Shown here piece by piece: positions 50,187 through 58,167 of a stretch of DNA of 64,000 nucleotides (the first letter of the stretch is position 1; every line of letters begins with the position of its first letter). A program made the translations under genes and the position numbers. The notes beneath the pieces were generated by a model, which saw only the letters and a program-made list of their open reading frames with translations, had not been told where the DNA came from and made no database searches. The stretch is from the NCBI RefSeq assembly GCF_900163625.1, contig NZ_FUIE01000039.1, positions 1 through 64,000 of the forward strand, in the 5' to 3' direction. The stretch is from Brevundimonas diminuta 3F5N (lineage in GTDB: Bacteria; Pseudomonadota; Alphaproteobacteria; Caulobacterales; Caulobacteraceae).

Positions 50187-51274
50187 GCCGCGCAGGCCTC
50201 GAACCCGGCCTTCAGGGCGGCCTCGTCCAGATCGCGACCGATGAAGACGGCGCGGCTCCAGCGGCGTTCGGCCTCGCCCCAAGGCTTCTGAAGGTCGCCC
50301 TCCAGGATCATGTGAACCGCCTGGAAGACCAGGCGGCGGTCCTCGCCGGCCACGTCGATGATGCCCTTGGCGCGCAGGATGTTCTGACCCTGCTCGCCCA
50401 GCAGCTTGTCCAGCCAGGCGGTGAATTTGGCGCCGTTCAGCGGGCGGTCCAGCGTCAGGGAAATACCCTTGATGTCGTCATTGTGGGCATGGCCGCGCGG
50501 GCCATGGTCGTGACCATGGTCATGATGGTCATGGCCACAGTGCTCATCATGAACGTGGTCGTGGCCGTGATCGTGGCCGCAGTGTTCGTCGTGGACGTGG
50601 CCCTCGGCGCCGTGGGGCGGGTTCACGAAGTCCGGCTTGACCTCGAGGATGCGGTCCAGATCGAAGGCGTGCAGACCCAGCACCTGATCCAGCGGCACGT
50701 TCGAACGCTCGGCGCGGACGATGGGGGCCAGAGGGTTCAGGGCGCGAAGGCGGGCCTCGACGTCGGCCAGAGCGGCCTCGTCCACCAGGTCGATCTTGTT
50801 CAGAATGATGCGGTCGGCGAAGGCGACCTGCTCGCGCGCCTCTTTGGAGTCGTCCAGGCGCGCCATGACGTGTTTGGCGTCGACCAGGGCGGTGACGCTG
50901 TCCAGCTGGGTCTTGGCCTTGACCTCGTCGTCGACGAAGAAGGTCTGGGCCACCGGACCAGGGTCGGCCAGGCCGGTCGTCTCGACGATGATGGCGTCAA
51001 AGGCGGGCTTGCCGGGGCGCTGACGCTTCATCAGGCCGTTGACCACGCGGATCAGGTCGCCGCGCACCGTGCAGCAGACGCAGCCGTTGTTCATCTCGAA
51101 CACGTCCTCGTCGGCGCCGACCACCAGATCGTTGTCGATGCCGATCTCGCCGAACTCATTGACGATGACGGCGTAGCGCTTGCCGTGATCCTCGGTGAGG
51201 ATGCGGTTCAACAGGGTGGTCTTGCCGGCGCCGAGGTAGCCGGTGAGGACGGTCACGGGAGTCTTCTGGGTCAT
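50183..51274 (-). CDS. CobW/COG0523 GTPase metallochaperone, His-rich
   Basis: COG0523 GTPases deliver zinc or other metals to client proteins. The 363-residue protein has Walker A (GYLGAGKTT, 12-20), the metal-binding GCVCC (Cys65, Cys67, Cys68), switch ETTG and base-recognition NKID. A His-rich loop follows at about 221-264 with 18 histidines in 44 residues, including two copies of [13 protein letters not shown]-terminal CobW_C domain comes last. It lies downstream of a CDF exporter on the same strand and overlaps DUF2093. Zinc is the most likely metal given the Zur-like sites upstream. Confidence 0.93.
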   Translation of the reverse strand: MTQKTPVTVLTGYLGAGKTTLLNRILTEDHGKRYAVIVNEFGEIGIDNDLVVGADEDVFEMNNGCVCCTVRGDLIRVVNGLMKRQRPGKPAFDAIIVETTGLADPGPVAQTFFVDDEVKAKTQLDSVTALVDAKHVMARLDDSKEAREQVAFADRIILNKIDLVDEAALADVEARLRALNPLAPIVRAERSNVPLDQVLGLHAFDLDRILEVKPDFVNPPHGAEGHVHDEHCGHDHGHDHVHDEHCGHDHHDHGHDHGPRGHAHNDDIKGISLTLDRPLNGAKFTAWLDKLLGEQGQNILRAKGIIDVAGEDRRLVFQAVHMILEGDLQKPWGEAERRWSRAVFIGRDLDEAALKAGFEACAA

Positions 51275-51320
51275 GGCTCGCTAGATGGCGTGTCGAGAGC
51301 GGAAATGGAAGACGTTCGAC

Positions 51321-51480
51321 GCCCCCTTCCCCCTCGATGGGGGAAGGGCCGGGGATGGGGGTGCGGGCAAGGCGTGCATTTGTTAAAGCGCAGGAGACGG
51401 GGCGGCGTCTCCTGCGCCAAGCCCTTCTGAGGAGCTGCCTTCACCCCCACCCAACCCTCCCCCATCGAGGGGGAGGGCTC
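51321..51480. repeat. palindromic intergenic element, family 3
   Basis: This 160-bp element fills most of the gap between the CDF and CobW genes. Its ends are inverted copies built on a C5-TCGATGGGGG-type palindrome. The centre holds a separate hairpin with a perfect 11-bp stem (51388-51417, GCGCAGGAGAC with its complement). The architecture matches families 1 and 2, though the sequence differs. Confidence 0.8.
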
Positions 51481-51492
51481 ACGCGATCGGGA

Positions 51493-52461
51493 TCAGCAGG
51501 TCGGACAATCCGGCAAGGCGGCGGTTTCCAGCTGCAACGTCGTGTGACTGATGTCGAAGCGGCCGCGCGCCAGGCCCTGCGCCTCGGCCAGAAGGGCGTC
51601 GCCGTCGGGACGTTCATGGACGATATGGGCGGTCAGGGCCGCGTCCGTGGTCGACAGGCCCCAGACGTGCAGGTCGTGCACCGCCGTCACCCCCGGCAGG
51701 GCCAGGAAGGCGGCGCGGATCTCGCCCACGTCCAGTCCGTTCGGCGCGGCGTCCAGGGCCAGGTTCACTGAATCCTTCAGCAGGCCCCAGGTGCCGATCA
51801 TGATGACGGCGACGATGATCAGGCTGACCATCCCGTCGATCAGCGACCAGCCGGTGAACAGGATGACGACGCCCGCGACGACCACGCCCAGCGACACGGC
51901 GGCGTCGGCCATCATGTGCAAATAGGCCCCGCGCACGTTCAGATCCTTGTGCTGATCCTTCATGAACAGCAGGGCCGTGCCCAGATTGATGAAGAAGCCG
52001 ATCCCGGCCACGACGATGATAACGCCCGAAGCCACCGGCGCGGGTTCGGCCAGGCGACGCACCGCCTCGAAGGCGATGGCCCCACAGGCGAAGATCAGCA
52101 GCAGGGCGTTGCCCAGGGCCGCCAGCACCGTCGCCTTGCCGTAGCCGTAGGTGCGCTTCGGTCCCGCCGCGCGGCGCGCCAGCCAGGCCGCCCCGCCCGC
52201 CATGGCCAGACCCAGCACATCGGACAGATTGTGGCCCGCATCGGCCATCAGGGCGGTGGAATCGGCGATGAAGCCGGCCGTGAACTCGGCGACGACAAAG
52301 GCCAGGTTGATGATCAGGCCGACGGCGTAGCGCCAGTCGCCCGTATCCGTCGGGCCATGATGGTGGTGCCCGCCGAAGCCGTGCGAATGACCGTGGTCAT
52401 GGTCGTGGGAGTGATCGTGATGATCGTGGCCGTCATGGCCGTGTGCGTGATCGTGCGCCAT
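51493..52461 (-). CDS. CDF-family zinc/cation exporter, His-rich N-terminus
   Basis: Cation diffusion facilitators export Zn2+ (sometimes Co2+ or Cd2+) in exchange for protons. The 322-residue protein has six membrane helices with the metal-site motifs ADAGHNLSD and HMMADAAVS. A C-terminal cytoplasmic domain follows (TAVHDLHVWGL). The N-terminus has 17 histidines in the first 35 residues, a metal-sensing or buffering tail. The style resembles ZitB/CzcD. A weak Zur-like box lies 63 bases upstream. Confidence 0.93.
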   Translation of the reverse strand: MAHDHAHGHDGHDHHDHSHDHDHGHSHGFGGHHHHGPTDTGDWRYAVGLIINLAFVVAEFTAGFIADSTALMADAGHNLSDVLGLAMAGGAAWLARRAAGPKRTYGYGKATVLAALGNALLLIFACGAIAFEAVRRLAEPAPVASGVIIVVAGIGFFINLGTALLFMKDQHKDLNVRGAYLHMMADAAVSLGVVVAGVVILFTGWSLIDGMVSLIIVAVIMIGTWGLLKDSVNLALDAAPNGLDVGEIRAAFLALPGVTAVHDLHVWGLSTTDAALTAHIVHERPDGDALLAEAQGLARGRFDISHTTLQLETAALPDCPTC

Positions 52462-52523
52462 GTCCGCTCAGCTAGGTCTTCCCGCGCGGGAAGGTCAAGC
52501 CCCGCAGAACATAAGTCTTTGAA

Positions 52524-52538
52524 TGTAAATATATAACC
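52524..52538 (-). promoter_or_regulatory. weak Zur-like box before the CDF gene
   Basis: On the minus strand this reads GGTTATATATTTACA. It shares 10 of 15 positions with the stronger box at 53224-53238 and sits in an AT-rich patch between two genes. Confidence 0.35.
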
Positions 52539-52547
52539 TATCGAAAC

Positions 52548-53207
52548 TCAGTGCTGATGCGTCAGCACCAGGAAGCCGATCAGGATCAGCGCCCCGCCCA
52601 GGATGGCGCCTTCATAACGCGCCCACCGCTCCAGCCGCAGGATAGAGTAGCCCGCCGTCGCCAGGGCGGCCAGCAGGGTCATGCCCAGGACCGTTCCCGC
52701 CGCGAAGGTCAGGGTCAGCAGGGCCAGGGCCCCCACGCCCTCGGTCGCCGAGGACAGATAGATAGGCAGCAGCACCTCGCCCGGCGTCACCGCCATCATC
52801 AACACCAGGCCCCAGAAGGCCGCCTTGTCCGAAACCGCGGGCTCGGCCAGTTCAGCCGCCGGTCCGCCCGCCGTGGCGGGGCGCTTCAGCGAGGCCTTGG
52901 CCAGGTAGAAGGCGCCGAACAGGAACAGCAGCGCCGCCGACAGGTGCGGCAGCAGCCCCTCGACCCAGCGGTTCAGCGCCAGCCCCGCCGCCACGATCAG
53001 CGAGCCGACGAGAGCCGTCGACACGATGTGCGCCAACCCGGCCGTGACCACGGCGGTCATCACCCGCGCCACGCTCCAGCGCTGGGCGCGGCCGACCAGG
53101 ACGAAAGGCAGCCAATGAGTCGGCAGCGCCGCATGCAGAAAGGCCGCGACGAAACCGCCGCCCAGAAGCGACAGCAGAACCGGCTCGGCGAGATCGGGAG
53201 AGGACAT
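52548..53207 (-). CDS. NicO/HupE-like membrane protein, possible metal transporter
   Basis: The 219-residue protein has about six membrane helices. Histidines lie in or near helices (FLHAALPTHWLPF, where the spacing recalls the HX4DH motif of nickel/cobalt transporters but with Thr-His, and GLAHIVST). A middle segment MMAVTPGEVLLPIYLSS is also distinctive. It is the first gene of a minus-strand run with the CDF exporter and CobW GTPase and has a Zur-like palindrome just before it. A metal-transport role is inferred; the family assignment is tentative. Confidence 0.7.
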   Translation of the reverse strand: MSSPDLAEPVLLSLLGGGFVAAFLHAALPTHWLPFVLVGRAQRWSVARVMTAVVTAGLAHIVSTALVGSLIVAAGLALNRWVEGLLPHLSAALLFLFGAFYLAKASLKRPATAGGPAAELAEPAVSDKAAFWGLVLMMAVTPGEVLLPIYLSSATEGVGALALLTLTFAAGTVLGMTLLAALATAGYSILRLERWARYEGAILGGALILIGFLVLTHQH

Positions 53208-53223
53208 GGCCGCTCCCTTAGAA

Positions 53224-53238
53224 TGTTACCTTATAACA
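53224..53238 (-). promoter_or_regulatory. Zur-like operator
   Basis: On the minus strand TGTTATAAGGTAACA is a 6-3-6 near-perfect palindrome (one mismatch), 16 bases upstream of the start codon at 53207. It resembles alphaproteobacterial Zur boxes of the TGTTAT-N3-ATAACA type. Zinc repression of the cluster is inferred. Confidence 0.6.
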
Positions 53239-53418
53239 ATCGAGAAGAATCGGCGAAGAATCTTCACGCGCGACGCCACGCCGCGTCGCCGCACCCTTGG
53301 CTCGCATACGCGCGCGAACAACCTGTGTCGCCCATTGCGTCACCCGTGCAATCGGGCCACAGAGTCCGCCAGGAACAGGTTCCGTGCGGGTTTTCGCCCC
53401 GGACGCCGCCCTTTCACG

Positions 53419-53446
53419 TTGACTCTTCCGTGACCATCCGTATATG
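53419..53446 (+). promoter_or_regulatory. sigma-70 promoter of rplU-rpmA
   Basis: TTGACT and TATATG are separated by 16 bases, about 70 bases before rplU. The interval 53208-53515 otherwise holds only the Zur-like box and the leader hairpin described next. Confidence 0.7.
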
Positions 53447-53457
53447 TCGCCGCTCTT

Positions 53458-53493
53458 CGCCCGCAGGGTCTCCTGGCGGGCGCATCCATTTTT
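53458..53493 (+). promoter_or_regulatory. terminator-like leader hairpin of rplU
   Basis: A 10-pair stem with one bulge (CGCCCGCAGG at 53458-53467 with its partner ending at 53482) is followed by a run of five T at 53489-53493. It lies just past the expected transcription start and 23 bases before rplU. It could attenuate or stabilise the message. Confidence 0.5.
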
Positions 53494-53515
53494 GCGTTCA
53501 CGCTGAGGCTTCCAA

Positions 53516-54004
53516 ATGTACGCGGTGATCAAGACCGGCGGAAAGCAGTACCGGGTTCAACCGGGCGATGTGATTGTTGTCGAGAAGATCGACGGCGACG
53601 CTGGCGCTGCCGTCAATTTCGGTGAAGTCCTCATGCTGGGCGGCGACAAGGGTGTTACGGTCGGCGCTCCGCTGATAGACGGCGCCGCTGTCGCAGCCAC
53701 GCTGATCGAGACCCGCAAGGGCGAGAAGATCAAGATCTTCAAGAAGATCCGTCGTCAGGGCTATCGCCGCACGAACGGCCATCGTCAGATGGAATCGGTC
53801 CTGCGCATCACCGGCATCGAAGGCGCCGGCGAGAAGGCCAAGTGGGACGGCACGGTCGACCTGATGACCAAGGCCGAGATCAACGCTCGCGCCCGTGGTC
53901 TGGCCCCGCGCGTCGAAGCCGTCGAAGCTGAAGCTCCGAAGGCCAAGAAAGCTCCGGCCAAGAAGGCCGCCAAGGCTGACGCCGCCGAAGGCGCCGAAGC
54001 CTAA
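53516..54004 (+). CDS. rplU: 50S ribosomal protein L21
   Basis: L21 binds 23S rRNA in the large subunit. The first 100 residues match the family (MYAVIKTGGKQYRVQPGD, KIKIFKKIRRQGYRRTNGHRQ). The protein is 162 residues, about 60 longer than E. coli L21, with an extension ending in a Lys/Ala/Glu-rich tail (APKAKKAPAKKAAKADAAEG). Extended L21 is common in alphaproteobacteria. It starts the rplU-rpmA operon. Confidence 0.97.
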   Translation: MYAVIKTGGKQYRVQPGDVIVVEKIDGDAGAAVNFGEVLMLGGDKGVTVGAPLIDGAAVAATLIETRKGEKIKIFKKIRRQGYRRTNGHRQMESVLRITGIEGAGEKAKWDGTVDLMTKAEINARARGLAPRVEAVEAEAPKAKKAPAKKAAKADAAEGAEA

Positions 54005-54100
54005 GATTTTCACCGGCGCTGGATCAGCGCCTAGCAGGACAGATGGAGCGCTCAAGCAGCCCGAACGGGCGGTAGCGCACCAAGGAAGAGGAGCAGCAAG

Positions 54101-54385
54101 ATGGCTCACAAGAAATCTGGCGGTTCGTCGCGCAACGGTCGCGACTCAGAGTCGAAGCGCCTTGGCGTGAAGAAGTTCGGCGGCGAGCGCGTGCTGGCTG
54201 GCAACATCCTCGTGCGTCAGCGCGGCACCAAGTTCCACCCGGGCACCAACGTCGGCCTGGGCCGTGACCACACCCTGTTCGCCACTGTGACCGGCTCGGT
54301 GCAGTTCACCACCAAACGTGGCGGCCGTTGTTACGTGTCGATTCTCCCGGCCAACGACGACGCCCAGGCGATGGCCGCCGAGTAA
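54101..54385 (+). CDS. rpmA: 50S ribosomal protein L27
   Basis: L27 reaches the peptidyl-transferase centre. The 94-residue product starts [20 protein letters not shown] and contains [20 protein letters not shown], both diagnostic. There is no cleaved N-terminal extension of the Firmicutes type. It lies 96 bases after rplU. Confidence 0.97.
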   Translation: MAHKKSGGSSRNGRDSESKRLGVKKFGGERVLAGNILVRQRGTKFHPGTNVGLGRDHTLFATVTGSVQFTTKRGGRCYVSILPANDDAQAMAAE

Positions 54386-54463
54386 CGCGAAGCCAGGACA
54401 GTATTTCCCCGGATCGCGTTGCTCTCGACAGCAGCCGATCCGGACCAAGGGAAAATTTTCCGC

Positions 54464-54489
54464 GGGGAGTCTGGATCACCAGGCTCCCC
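54464..54489 (+). terminator. probable terminator after rpmA
   Basis: An 11-pair stem (GGGGAGTCTGG with CCAGGCTCCCC, one wobble) closes an ATCA loop and is followed by a short TTTG. It lies between rpmA and the acetyltransferase gene and may only be partly effective. Confidence 0.5.
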
Positions 54490-54562
54490 GTTTGCGTTTC
54501 CCCGCCTCGAATGCCGCCCGAGCCCTCCAAGGAGGCGGCGCCGAAGACATCGAGGCCGAACC

Positions 54563-55096
54563 ATGTGCGTGATCGAAACCTCTCCCGTCGTCGAGACGCG
54601 GCGCCTGCTGCTGCGCGCCCCCGGCGCCCAGGACGTGACCCGGATCGCGGCCCTGGCCAATGACCACAACATCGCCCGCATGACCCAGCGGATGCCCCAC
54701 CCCTTCCGCGTCGACGACGCCGAGGACTTCGTCCTGCAGGTAGCGTCCCAGGACCCGAAGCGGGCCAACACCTTCCTGATCGAGCACGAGGACCACGGTC
54801 CCGTGGGCGTCATCGGCATGTTCCAGAACACCGACGCCGTGCCCGAAGCCGGCTATTGGGTCGGGCGGGAGTTCTGGGGCCGGGGCTACGCCACCGAGGC
54901 GCTGGAAGGCGCCCTGGTCTGGGCCTCGACGCGCTGGAAGCGCCGCGCCCTAATGGCCGGCCACTTCGCCGACAACCCGGCCTCGGGCCGCGTGCTGGAG
55001 AAGGCGGGCTTCCTGTACACTGGCGAGACCCGTCCGGCCTTCAGCCGCGCGCGGGGCGAGAGCGCCGATACGCGGATGATGGTCTGGCTGGCCTGA
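54563..55096 (+). CDS. RimJ/RimL-type GNAT acetyltransferase
   Basis: The 177-residue protein has the N-terminal ETRRLLLRAP start and the acetyl-CoA site WGRGYATEAL, with the late motif NPASGRVLEKAGF. These match the RimJ/RimL/spermidine-type GNAT group. A GAGG site lies seven bases before the ATG at 54563. In related genomes a GNAT gene often follows rpmA and precedes obgE; here obgE is not next. The substrate may be a protein N-terminus (inference). Confidence 0.85.
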   Translation: MCVIETSPVVETRRLLLRAPGAQDVTRIAALANDHNIARMTQRMPHPFRVDDAEDFVLQVASQDPKRANTFLIEHEDHGPVGVIGMFQNTDAVPEAGYWVGREFWGRGYATEALEGALVWASTRWKRRALMAGHFADNPASGRVLEKAGFLYTGETRPAFSRARGESADTRMMVWLA

Positions 55097-55163
55097 TAGG
55101 ACGCGGAAATCGCGGGGCTTTCAGTCAACGGTGCAGTTTTTTCACGAAAGCGGAAAAAGGCTG

Positions 55164-55192
55164 TTGACCGCCCCGAGGGTCCCCCCTATTAG
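55164..55192 (+). promoter_or_regulatory. sigma-70 promoter of tRNA-Leu
   Basis: TTGACC and TATTAG are separated by exactly 17 bases, and the tRNA begins 28 bases after the -10 element. Confidence 0.8.
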
Positions 55193-55220
55193 TCCGCGCC
55201 TCGGCGGGGCGACCCACCGG

Positions 55221-55307
<87 letters not shown>

Positions 55308-55315
55308 TTTCTCAG

Positions 55316-55347
55316 ACGGCGCTGTATCCGATCGGATGCGGCGCCGT
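55316..55347 (+). terminator. terminator-like hairpin after tRNA-Leu
   Basis: ACGGCGC pairs with GCGCCGT, with an inner ATCC/GGAT stem. It is followed by a short TTT on the plus strand, nine bases after the tRNA. Confidence 0.55.
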
Positions 55348-55468
55348 TTGTCATTTAGGCCCTCCCCTTTCCTTTTGCGACGGCCGTGACAGCAAAGGTC
55401 GAGCTTGCGTCCTAGCGATAGCGCGCGGTTCGTCTATGTTACGGACTGAACGACTGACGAGTTTCTGC

Positions 55469-56083
55469 ATGACGGTTTATTTCCACGAAGGCGACCTGCC
55501 CGACGGCCTCGACCTGGGCCCTGAGGTGGCGATCGATTCCGAGACGATGGGCCTGCGCTTCCGCCGCGATCCGCTGTGCGTGGTGCAGTTGTCGTCCGGC
55601 GACGGAAACGCCCACGTCGTGCGCCTGAACCGTCCGGCCTACGACTGCCCCAACCTGAAGCGGGTGCTGACCGATCCGAAGGTGCTGAAGATCTTCCACT
55701 TCGGTCGCTTCGACATCGGCATGTTCGAACTGCACCTCGGGGTCGAGACGCGGCCCGTCTATTGCACCAAGATCGCCTCCAAGCTGGCGCGCACCTACAC
55801 CGACCGTCACGGCCTGAAGGACGTGGCGCGCGAACTGGCCGGGGTCGACATGTCCAAGGCGCAGCAGAGCTCGGACTGGGGCGCGGCGGAACTGAGCCCG
55901 GCGCAGATGGATTACGCCGCCTCGGACGTGCTGTATCTGCACGCCATCAAGAACCGGCTGAACGACATGCTGGTCCGCGAGGGCCGCATGGAGCTGGCCC
56001 AGGCCTGCTTCGACTTCCTGCCCATGCGTTCGCGCCTCGACCTGGCCGGTTGGGACGAGATCGACATCTTCGCCCACGCCTGA
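55469..56083 (+). CDS. rnd: short ribonuclease D (DEDDy 3'-5' exonuclease)
   Basis: RNase D trims 3' ends of tRNA and other small RNAs. The 204-residue protein has the DEDDy set: Asp23 and Glu25 (AIDSETMGL), Asp82 (FHFGRFD), and Tyr149 with Asp153 (DYAASDVLYL). It lacks the C-terminal HRDC domains of E. coli Rnd (375 residues), as common in alphaproteobacteria. It is eight bases before lptC, the usual order. The ATG at 55469 fits the domain start. Confidence 0.9.
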   Translation: MTVYFHEGDLPDGLDLGPEVAIDSETMGLRFRRDPLCVVQLSSGDGNAHVVRLNRPAYDCPNLKRVLTDPKVLKIFHFGRFDIGMFELHLGVETRPVYCTKIASKLARTYTDRHGLKDVARELAGVDMSKAQQSSDWGAAELSPAQMDYAASDVLYLHAIKNRLNDMLVREGRMELAQACFDFLPMRSRLDLAGWDEIDIFAHA

Positions 56084-56091
56084 GGAGAACC

Positions 56092-56754
56092 ATGGCCGAC
56101 CGCGACGCCCAGGACGCGCAAAAACGCGCCGACGAGCTCCGGGTCGCCCAGGCCGGGGCGCGCTGGCGCGCGCGCGCGCAGCGGGTGCGGCTGTATCGGC
56201 GCGTCCTGCCCATCGTCATCCTGATGCTGGCGGGGGGCGCCCTGACCTGGACCGTGTTCCGCACCGTCATGTCGGGCGTGGAGCGCAAGGCCAGCGAAAG
56301 CCGCGAGATCCGCCTGGACAACCCCATGTTCCACGGACAGGATTCCCAGGGCCGCTCCTTCGTCATCGGCGCCCAGGGCGCGGTGCGCGATCCGGCGACC
56401 GGCCATTTCCGCCTGGTCGGCCCCCTGCTGCGGCTGAACCTGGGCGCGCGCAGGACGACCGAGTTGACGGCTGACGGCGGCACCTATCTGGAAACCCAGC
56501 GCAAGGTCGTCATCGGCCCGAACGTAAAGATCACCGACGGCGGCACGGGCTGGACTCTGGTCACCCCCGAAGCCGTGGTCGACACCGAAACCGGCGTGGT
56601 GACCGGCGACAAGGGCGTGCAGGGTCGCGGCCCCCTTGGAAGCATCGATGCTTCGTCTTATGCGATTTATGATCAAGGCCAGCGGGTCGTTTTCAACGGC
56701 CAGGGCGAAAACAAGGTAAGCGGGACGATCAATCCCGCCGGAGCCGACCGATGA
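56092..56754 (+). CDS. lptC: LPS export protein LptC
   Basis: LptC is the bitopic inner-membrane protein that passes lipopolysaccharide from LptB2FG to LptA. The 220-residue protein has a basic cytoplasmic start, one membrane helix (about 38-57) and a periplasmic beta-jellyroll domain with regular short strands. A GAGGAG site precedes the ATG. Its stop overlaps the lptA start (ATGA), so translation is coupled. Confidence 0.9.
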   Translation: MADRDAQDAQKRADELRVAQAGARWRARAQRVRLYRRVLPIVILMLAGGALTWTVFRTVMSGVERKASESREIRLDNPMFHGQDSQGRSFVIGAQGAVRDPATGHFRLVGPLLRLNLGARRTTELTADGGTYLETQRKVVIGPNVKITDGGTGWTLVTPEAVVDTETGVVTGDKGVQGRGPLGSIDASSYAIYDQGQRVVFNGQGENKVSGTINPAGADR

Positions 56755-57251
56755 ACATGTCCAAGTCCAAGCTGACGATCGCGGGCGCCGTCCTGATGAC
56801 CGCCCTGGCCCTGCCCGCCGTTTCGGGCGCCCAGAACACATCCGCCAACCGCGCCGACGCCAGCCGACAGCCGGTCCAATACGGCGCCGACTCCGGCGAA
56901 TACACGCCCGACGGCTTCTCGCTACGCGGGCGGGCCGAGGTGACGCAGGGCTCCAACCGCCTGCGCGCCAGCGCCATCCGCGGCTTCACCGCCAACGGCG
57001 ACCTGACTCGCATCGAGGCGACCGGCGAGGTCTACTTCGTCACCCCCGACCAGAGCATGAAGGGCGACCGCGCCGTCTACACGCTGAACGACGGCAATGT
57101 GGTGGTGACGGGCGACGTCATCCTAACCCAGGGCAAGAGCGTGCTGACCGGCAACCGCCTCGTCTACAACGTCCGCACCGAGACGGCGCGCATCGAGGGC
57201 GGCGGCGGCAACGGCCGCGTCCAGGGCGTCTTCTATCCGCAAGGGAACTGA
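56751..57251 (+). CDS. lptA: LPS periplasmic bridge protein LptA
   Basis: LptA polymerises into the periplasmic bridge that carries LPS to the outer membrane. The 166-residue precursor has a signal peptide (cleavage near residue 27, SGA/Q) and an OstA-like domain: repeated strands such as FSLRGRAEVTQGSNRLRASA and MKGDRAVYTLNDGNVVVTGDV. It sits between lptC and lptB, the standard order. Confidence 0.92.
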   Translation: MNMSKSKLTIAGAVLMTALALPAVSGAQNTSANRADASRQPVQYGADSGEYTPDGFSLRGRAEVTQGSNRLRASAIRGFTANGDLTRIEATGEVYFVTPDQSMKGDRAVYTLNDGNVVVTGDVILTQGKSVLTGNRLVYNVRTETARIEGGGGNGRVQGVFYPQGN

Positions 57252-57257
57252 CCCCGC

Positions 57258-58058
57258 GTGGCGCGCAAGGAACTCTCAGCCCTGAACCGAGACGCGTCCG
57301 CCGTCGAGACGGCGACGCCGACGGCCGAAGAGGCGCGCCCCACGGGTCTGCGCGTCGAACACATCGCCCGCAGCTTCGGCCAGCGGCAGGTGGTGCGCGA
57401 CGTCTCCCTGAACGTCCAGCGCGGCGAGGTCTGCGGCCTTCTGGGCCCCAACGGGGCGGGCAAGACGACCTGCTTCTACATGATCACCGGCCTGATCCCC
57501 GCCGACAGCGGCTCGATCTGGCTGGACAATGAGGACATCACCCAGCAGCCCATGTACCAGCGCGCGCGCATGGGCCTGGGTTATCTGGCGCAGGAAGCCT
57601 CAATCTTCCGCGGCATGACGGTCGAGCAGAACGTCAAGGCCGTGGTCGAACTGCGCGAGAAGACCCCCGCCGGGGTGCGCGACGAGACCACCCGCCTGCT
57701 GGAAGAACTGCGCATCGACCACCTGCGCCACGCCCCGGCCACCGGCCTGTCGGGCGGCGAGCGACGCCGCGTCGAGATCGCCCGCGCCCTGGCCGCGCGC
57801 CCCAGCTTCATGCTGCTGGACGAGCCGTTCGCGGGCATCGACCCCCTGGCCATCGCCGACATCCGCCAGGTGATCCGCTATCTGTCCAGCCAAGGCATCG
57901 GCGTACTGATCACCGACCACAATGTGCGCGAGACGCTGGACATCATCGACCGCGTCTCGATCATCTCGTCCGGTTCGCTGCTGTTCGAGGGCACGGCCGA
58001 TGAGGCCGTCGCCGACGCCGAGGTGCGCCGCGTCTACCTGGGCGAAATGTACGCCTGA
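57258..58058 (+). CDS. lptB: LPS export ATPase LptB
   Basis: LptB drives LPS extraction from the inner membrane as a dimer with LptFG. The 266-residue ATPase has Walker A (GPNGAGKT, 63-70), the LSGGERRRVEIARAL signature, Walker B (FMLLDEPFAGIDP) and the ITDHNVRET switch, all LptB-typical. It starts at a GTG at 57258. It is about 25 residues longer at the N-terminus than E. coli LptB, with a polar leader. It follows lptA by six bases. Confidence 0.94.
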   Translation: MARKELSALNRDASAVETATPTAEEARPTGLRVEHIARSFGQRQVVRDVSLNVQRGEVCGLLGPNGAGKTTCFYMITGLIPADSGSIWLDNEDITQQPMYQRARMGLGYLAQEASIFRGMTVEQNVKAVVELREKTPAGVRDETTRLLEELRIDHLRHAPATGLSGGERRRVEIARALAARPSFMLLDEPFAGIDPLAIADIRQVIRYLSSQGIGVLITDHNVRETLDIIDRVSIISSGSLLFEGTADEAVADAEVRRVYLGEMYA

Positions 58059-58167
58059 CGCCCGCAAGGCTTTACGCGCAGGCCTGTTCGCCTCGCGTTA
58101 ACGGCTTCCGATCCATGATCCCAGCAAGAAGCGGGCCAACAGCGCCTGCGTGCGGGGTTGAAACGAC

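Noticed and set aside
50500..50620. Repetitive DNA in the CobW gene as a tandem-repeat or CRISPR-like array
   Set aside because: The periodicity comes from His/Asp codons of the metal-binding loop; unit lengths are irregular and in frame.
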